DNA of 64,000 bases, taken from Gillisia xinjiangensis. GTDB lineage: Bacteria; Bacteroidota; Bacteroidia; Flavobacteriales; Flavobacteriaceae. The stretch's first letter is position 1. Each line of letters begins with the position of its first letter. The position numbers and the translations under genes were made by a program. Below are positions 59,567-64,000 of this stretch, in pieces. The stretch spans positions 186,001-250,000 of the forward strand of contig NZ_JBKAHK010000002.1 of NCBI RefSeq assembly GCF_046298265.1, in the 5' to 3' direction. The notes under the pieces were generated by a model. That model was not told the DNA's origin. It ran no database searches and worked only from the letters and a program-made list of their open reading frames with translations.

Positions 59567-60919
59567 TTAAGCTTCGGAAGGTTTTAGTTTTAGCCGAATT
59601 TCTCTATTCAGAAAGTATGCCGTAACTATGGTTGAAAGCACATCGGCGATTGGGAAGGAGATCCAAACCCCGATCTCTCCGAAGTATTTCGGCAAAATTA
59701 AAACCAACGGAATAAAAAAGAACCCCTGCCGGGATAACGTGAGCAGGAGCGCCGGAACGGCCTTTCCAATCGCCTGAAAATACGCAGATCCTATCAACTG
59801 CAGGGCGATAATTGGAGTCGCTGCAAACACCCATCGCATTGCGCTGGGGGTTTCTGCAATGATTTGTGGATTTGAGGTAAATATGGAGACAATACTTTCA
59901 GAAAAAAACATTATTCCCGCGAATACCAACACTCCCAGAATACTGGCATAAAGAATAGCGGTATTGATACTTTTTCTTACTCGTTCCCAATTTCCCGCTC
60001 CAAAGTTATAGCCCGCAATTGGTAAAAATCCCTGCGTTACACCCAAAACCGGAAAAAGGGCAAACATTAACATCCTTCCAATAATGGCATAAACGGTTAC
60101 CGATGCTTCTCCTCCAAGGTCAAAAAGAATATTATTCATCAATAAATAGGTTATACTAACAACCGCCTGCCTTGCCAGCGTTACAAATCCCAGTGAGGAT
60201 GTCTCCTTTAAAATTGACCAGTCAAATAAGAAATGAGACCATTTGATCTTTAACTCTGAATTTTTTGAAAGAAAATACCATACGATATATCCAAAACAAA
60301 GCAAATAGGAAGCGGTGGTAGCCCAGGCCGCACCCAGCATACCCATATCAAACACCTTGATAAATATATAATCCAGAAAGAGATTTCCAACAGATGGAAT
60401 GATCATGGCGATCATCGCAAATTTAGGTTTGCCTTCTGCCCTTATCACATTATTTCCCATCATACAAAGCGCAAGAAAAGGCACTCCATATAACACAACG
60501 GTATAATAAATCTTGGCAGGTTGAAAAATATCCCCTTTTCCCCCAAATGCAGGAATAAGGGAATTGACAAAACTTAGCCCCAGGACAACAAGCAAAACGG
60601 TTAAAATAAGGGTAAGACTAATCTGATTTCCGAAGGTTTTTAGCGCTTTTTCATCTCTATTTGATCCCAGTGCTCTGGAAATTATTGAAGATCCTCCAAT
60701 TCCTATTGCCATTCCTAATGCGGCTATAAAAAAGGAAACCGGTAAAACCACATTGATTGCGGCAATTGCGATAGAACCAATCCAGTTCCCAACAAAAATA
60801 GTGTCTACCAGGATATTTAAGGACATAACAAGAATCCCAACAGATGCCGGTAAGGCCTGCTTAATAAGCAACTTACCAATGGGTTCCTTGCCAAGAAGTG
60901 CAGAACTAAGGTTTGCCAT
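59567..60919 (-). CDS. MATE family efflux transporter
   Basis: The 450-residue protein has about 12 membrane segments and the family motifs LNILVDTIFVGNWIG, LGMAIGIGGSSIISRALG and GVTQGFLPIAGYNFGAGN. It probably exports a cationic compound with sodium or protons. Its ATG overlaps the hemH stop by one base, so the two are translated together, which may mean a role in porphyrin or heme tolerance; that is inference. Confidence 0.9.
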   Translation of the reverse strand: MANLSSALLGKEPIGKLLIKQALPASVGILVMSLNILVDTIFVGNWIGSIAIAAINVVLPVSFFIAALGMAIGIGGSSIISRALGSNRDEKALKTFGNQISLTLILTVLLVVLGLSFVNSLIPAFGGKGDIFQPAKIYYTVVLYGVPFLALCMMGNNVIRAEGKPKFAMIAMIIPSVGNLFLDYIFIKVFDMGMLGAAWATTASYLLCFGYIVWYFLSKNSELKIKWSHFLFDWSILKETSSLGFVTLARQAVVSITYLLMNNILFDLGGEASVTVYAIIGRMLMFALFPVLGVTQGFLPIAGYNFGAGNWERVRKSINTAILYASILGVLVFAGIMFFSESIVSIFTSNPQIIAETPSAMRWVFAATPIIALQLIGSAYFQAIGKAVPALLLTLSRQGFFFIPLVLILPKYFGEIGVWISFPIADVLSTIVTAYFLNREIRLKLKPSEA

Positions 60920-61953
60920 TACGCCTCAACGGGATTGGAAAAGGCCCATTCGTCTATCCAACGGGATAAAACCTTAACCCAATCTTCCCGGTCATTTAAA
61001 CAGGGAACAACCGTGAATTTTTCTCCTCCAACCTCATGAAAGATCTCTTCCCCTTCCATTGCAATCTCTTCCAGCGTTTCCAGGCAATCACTTACAAAAG
61101 CTGGGGTAACTATGGCAAGATTTTTCATTCCCTGTTTTCCAAAACGCTCTATAGTTCGGTCTGTATAGGGTTGCAACCATGGATCAAATCCAAGTCTTGA
61201 CTGGAAGGAAACACTGTACCTATTTTCTTTTAATTCCAAATATTCCGCAACAAGGCGGGTGGTTTCAAAACATTGATGACGGTAACAAAACTGATGCGCA
61301 GGTGATGCTGTTTGACAGCAGGAACCATCTATCTGGCAATGGGATTTTGTGATATCGCTTTTCCTGATATGCCGCTCCGGAACTCCATGATAGGAGAATA
61401 ATAAATGTTGAAATTCTACTGTTTTCAATTTTTCTGAAATGCTTTCGGCCAAAACCCTAATATAATCCGGATGATTATAAAATGCAGGAACAGAAGTAAA
61501 CTGCATTTCAGGAAAATGTTCCTTTCTTAATTCTTCAGCCAAAACCAGGATAGTTTCGGTGGTAGCCATTGCAAACTGAGGATATAACGGAAAGATCAAG
61601 ACTTCATCCACTCCCTGATCATGCAATTGCTGTAATCCGGATTTAATATTCGGAGTACCATAACGCATAGAAAGCACGATTGGAATCGAGGTATGTTGGT
61701 CAATTTTGTCGCGTAATCTTTTGGAAAGCACAATTAACGGTGAACCTTCATCCCACCATATTTTTTGATAGGCAGCCGCCGATTTTTTTGGCCGGGTATT
61801 GAGAACAATTCCTTTTACAAGCAACGTCCTGGCCCAAAGCGGAACATCGATCACCCGTTCATCCATTAAAAATTCCCCTAAATATTTTTTAACATCCTTG
61901 GGGGAAGTACTATCGGGAGAGCCCAGATTTACGAGCAGTACACCTTTTTTCAT
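60919..61953 (-). CDS. hemH: Ferrochelatase
   Basis: HemH inserts iron into protoporphyrin IX. The 344-residue protein has VNLGSPDSTSPKDVKKYL, LSMRYGTPNI, FPLYPQFAMATTET, the active His189 in FSYHGVPERHIRKSD and a late Glu-rich ETLEEIAMEGEE. An insert at about 205-228 has five cysteines (206, 212, 213, 223, 228), like inserts that hold a [2Fe-2S] cluster in some bacterial ferrochelatases. The start codon sits in a leader element copy. Confidence 0.95.
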   Translation of the reverse strand: MKKGVLLVNLGSPDSTSPKDVKKYLGEFLMDERVIDVPLWARTLLVKGIVLNTRPKKSAAAYQKIWWDEGSPLIVLSKRLRDKIDQHTSIPIVLSMRYGTPNIKSGLQQLHDQGVDEVLIFPLYPQFAMATTETILVLAEELRKEHFPEMQFTSVPAFYNHPDYIRVLAESISEKLKTVEFQHLLFSYHGVPERHIRKSDITKSHCQIDGSCCQTASPAHQFCYRHQCFETTRLVAEYLELKENRYSVSFQSRLGFDPWLQPYTDRTIERFGKQGMKNLAIVTPAFVSDCLETLEEIAMEGEEIFHEVGGEKFTVVPCLNDREDWVKVLSRWIDEWAFSNPVEA

Positions 61954-62042
61954 AAGTAGCTATTTATTTATTTTTATTGGTCTTATGTAATTCGCATACC
62001 TCATTTGGTGTGTGCATCGAGTTTCCATTATGCTCATTTCAT
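61951..62042 (-). repeat. Start-codon leader element, copy 6 (hemH)
   Basis: On the minus strand the unit begins ATGAAATGAGCATAATGG and ends CTTATGAAA on the hemH start codon. The usual CATATG pair is replaced by CATAAG upstream (61982-61987) and CTTATG at the start (61951-61956), which are exact complements, so pairing is kept. GCATA (62029-62033) pairs with TATGC (61994-61998), flanked by GA/GA and AAT/ATT. The words GGAAACTCGATGCA and AAATGAGGTATGCGAATTAC are conserved. Confidence 0.85.
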
Positions 62043-62140
62043 AATTTTTTTTCGGCTTAAAATTAAAATTCTTTTTGGGGAAACGCATTAGAAAGGTATT
62101 AGACTTTCTTATCTACATATAGAAAAACCCGTTGGCCGGA

Positions 62141-62857
62141 TTATTCTCCCAAAGCAAATAAAATGCTCCGGAGAATATGTTCCCTGAATTCGGGTTCTTC
62201 ATAGGCTTCCTCGGTATGACCTCCGCCGGTATAAATTGATCTTCCCCCACCATCCAGTTCCTGATACCAGGCAATAGGATGGTTGTCTCCATTTTCACCA
62301 CCTTCATACGTGCGCTCCTCTAAATTCAACAAAACAGTTATTTGGGGATTGATATTTTTAAAATTGTACCACTCATCCACCCGAATCCAGGTTTCTGGTA
62401 AGTGAGCAACGGTTGGATGATCCGGAGCTTTTACGGTTATTTCGGCTTTTGCTATTTTTGGATGGCTTCTAAAATAGGCTCCGGCCAACTTACCGTACCA
62501 GGGCCAGTCGTATTCGGTATCGGTGGCGGCGTGAATTCCAAAATAACTTCCACCGTTATTTATGAAATCTTCAAAGGCATTTTGCTGCTGAAGATCGAGC
62601 ACATCGCCCGTGGTATTTAGAAAAATTACAAGCGAATACTTTTTAAGTTGATCATTGGTAAAATTTTCTGAAACTTTTGTTTCCTCCACCTTGAAATTAT
62701 GTTCTTTTCCAAGTTTCTGAATGGTTTTTATCCCCTTCGGAATTGATTTATGATAATAACCTTCCGTTTTATGGAAAACAAGGACATTTTTCTCCTGTGC
62801 AAATCCGAAGGAAAAATTGAAAAACAAAATGGCAATTAAAATTTTAAGGCTGTTCAT
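62141..62857 (-). CDS. ThuA-domain secreted protein
   Basis: The 238-residue precursor has a signal peptide (about 1-20, ending FAQ) and a ThuA-like domain with KNVLVFHKTEGYYHKSI, FLNTTGDVLDL, GSYFGIHAATDTEYDW and PIAWYQELDGGGRSIYTGGGH. ThuA-like proteins have a glutamine-amidotransferase-like fold and are linked to trehalose or other sugar use. It lies between hemH and the AraC regulator, but a part in heme synthesis is not suggested by sequence. Confidence 0.9.
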   Translation of the reverse strand: MNSLKILIAILFFNFSFGFAQEKNVLVFHKTEGYYHKSIPKGIKTIQKLGKEHNFKVEETKVSENFTNDQLKKYSLVIFLNTTGDVLDLQQQNAFEDFINNGGSYFGIHAATDTEYDWPWYGKLAGAYFRSHPKIAKAEITVKAPDHPTVAHLPETWIRVDEWYNFKNINPQITVLLNLEERTYEGGENGDNHPIAWYQELDGGGRSIYTGGGHTEEAYEEPEFREHILRSILFALGE

Positions 62858-62869
62858 AAAACGCAGTTT

Positions 62870-63769
62870 TTAATTAGTAGCTGGAATAGACATGATATAT
62901 TTCTTTGGGGTAGTCCCGAATTTTTTCCTGAAGGCTGCAATAAAGTGGCTTGCCGTGCTGTAACCCACTTTTAACCCAACTTCGTTCACATTGTATTCTC
63001 CTGAGTCCAGAAGCTTTCTCGCAAATTCCATTTTATAATCAAATAAAAAACTATACACGGAATCTCCATAAATTTGCTTAAAACCATCCTTTAATTTCTT
63101 CAGGCTCAGTCCAATTTCTAATGATAATTCATTTAAAGAAGGAGGCTCTGCCATCCTGTTAATAATAATATCTTTTGCCTTGCGTATTTTTAAAACATTT
63201 TCTTCATCGCTTAAAAATGGACATTGCTCCATATTTGCATCTTCTGTCCTGTTAAAAAACAGGCTTAACAATTCATAGGCTTTAGCTTTAAAATACAAGG
63301 ATTTTATGGACGGCATCAGGTTAAAGTTCATCAATTGATTTAGAACAATAGCCATCGAAGGAGAAATATCGGCATCCTTATAATATTTCTTATCGCTGTT
63401 TTCTTTGCTTAAAAAGGGGATGTAACCAGCTTCTTGTGAAAATAAAGAATGGAATTTCTTTATGGAAATTACCAGAGAGATCAACCAGGATTTTGGTTGT
63501 AATTCTAAATTGATGGGTAAATCTCTTTGCGGATTATATAAAAGAAGGGATTTTTCTACCTCCAAAGACAATTCGTAGTTACTGTTATTAAATAAAAACT
63601 TGCCTTTTCCCTTTACACAAAAGTGAAATTGCATATAACTGCTGTCTATTTCGCGGGAGATGTTCGCCGGAAATTTGTCTTCATTTTGAAACTTTAAGAT
63701 AAAGAATCCCTCTTCAACTTTGGTTTCCTCAACAAACCCTGCAGCGATATTTTTTTCTTCTAAATCCAT
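62870..63769 (-). CDS. AraC-family transcriptional regulator
   Basis: The 299-residue protein has an N-terminal sensor part (about 1-190) and two C-terminal helix-turn-helix motifs (LNELSLEIGLSLKKLKDGF and VNEVGLKVGYSTASHFIAAF), ending FRKKFGTTPKKYI. Regulators of this type next to hemA are common in flavobacteria and may respond to iron or heme. It is divergent from the probable hemA start, so it could control that gene. Confidence 0.9.
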   Translation of the reverse strand: MDLEEKNIAAGFVEETKVEEGFFILKFQNEDKFPANISREIDSSYMQFHFCVKGKGKFLFNNSNYELSLEVEKSLLLYNPQRDLPINLELQPKSWLISLVISIKKFHSLFSQEAGYIPFLSKENSDKKYYKDADISPSMAIVLNQLMNFNLMPSIKSLYFKAKAYELLSLFFNRTEDANMEQCPFLSDEENVLKIRKAKDIIINRMAEPPSLNELSLEIGLSLKKLKDGFKQIYGDSVYSFLFDYKMEFARKLLDSGEYNVNEVGLKVGYSTASHFIAAFRKKFGTTPKKYIMSIPATN

Positions 63770-63970
63770 AATTTAATGAATTTTATTATTTAGAATTAAT
63801 CTAAACTAAGTTGTATTTAAGCACTATGATAACAACAAAAATAAGGTTTTCCCCGAAGACGATCCTCGAAAATATGATTATTATCAGGAATCGACACATT
63901 TAGTACTTTGCGCGTTACTTTTTAAGAATCTTATACCTTACTTTTGACCCTGCAATCCTAATCTGTTACA

Positions 63971-64000
63971 TGGAGCACTATCATATTTCAAAAGGCAAAC
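63971..64000 (+). CDS. hemA: Probable start of glutamyl-tRNA reductase, cut by window end
   Basis: An ATG at 63971 opens a frame that reads MEHYHISKGK and runs off the window. Flavobacterial HemA proteins begin with a similar short motif, and the place (divergent from an AraC regulator, near hemH and hemJ) is right. Only ten codons are visible, so the call rests mostly on context. A TACTTTG word about 50 bases upstream is close to, but not an exact, -7 box. Confidence 0.45.

Overview
The window is from an AT-rich chromosome of a member of the Flavobacteriaceae (phylum Bacteroidota), probably a marine relative of Gramella, Salegentibacter or Zunongwangia. The evidence is the gene families (DUF4270, DUF5689, DUF2480 and DUF3078 proteins, a T9SS-sorted secreted protein, a SusC/TonB-type receptor, a one-subunit cytochrome b558 succinate dehydrogenase), an atpD-atpC pair detached from the other ATP synthase genes, weak Shine-Dalgarno signals and Bacteroidota promoter motifs (TTTG / TAnnTTTG). 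I saw no rRNA, tRNA, CRISPR array, prophage or insertion sequence. Most of the window is core chromosome.

Layout. 1-1784: three tandem DUF2975 membrane proteins (the first cut by the window edge) and a small Cro/C1 regulator. 1847-3719: atpC and atpD. 3950-8184: glmS, a DUF4270 lipoprotein and a one-domain glycogen-synthase-like protein, all on the minus strand, divergent from panC-panD and a flippase-like membrane protein (8465-10645). 10682-13288: a secreted esterase-fold protein lacking its nucleophile, and radA. 13335-21871: minus-strand genes (aldo/keto reductase, OmpA-like lipoprotein, xth, T9SS-sorted protein, glyS, a coiled-coil protein). 21932-26803: comF-like protein, an Ig-like lipoprotein, an omega-amidase, a DUF1440-like protein and a methionine aminotransferase. 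26884-30423: sdhCAB behind a textbook Bacteroidota promoter. 30698-37237: a CbpA/CbpM chaperone pair, aminopeptidase P, BrnQ, an alpha/beta hydrolase, a small zinc-ribbon protein and thiL. 37499-46411: a long suf operon for Fe-S cluster assembly, interrupted by a frameshifted four-helix-bundle gene and two small lipoprotein genes. 46707-49210: hflX and two small secreted proteins. 49286-55398: a TonB receptor, a DUF5689 lipoprotein and a secreted endonuclease/phosphatase-fold enzyme, probably one uptake unit. 55409-64000: radical SAM protein, enoyl-CoA hydratase, histidine kinase, and a heme neighbourhood (hemJ, MATE transporter, hemH, ThuA protein, AraC regulator, probable start of hemA).

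The most unusual content is between genes. First, a dispersed element of about 85-92 bp occurs six times at five loci and always ends exactly on a start codon: the glgA-like gene (two tandem copies), two lipoprotein genes inside the suf operon, a lipocalin-like gene and hemH. By eye it can form two hairpins. The pairing arms of the first differ in sequence between copies but remain complementary. The second pairs an upstream CATATG with the CATATG that holds the start codon, and hemH carries the matching double change CATAAG/CTTATG. This looks like a structured, start-codon-masking leader that has spread in the genome.

Second, AT-rich inverted arms built of short direct repeats sit in three operon gaps (atpD/atpC, sdhA/sdhB, sufA/sufB). 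In the suf operon the arms enclose a four-helix-bundle (S23/IVP-family) gene, which suggests a small mobile cassette with filled and empty forms. Third, one MITE-like palindromic element lies upstream of hflX.
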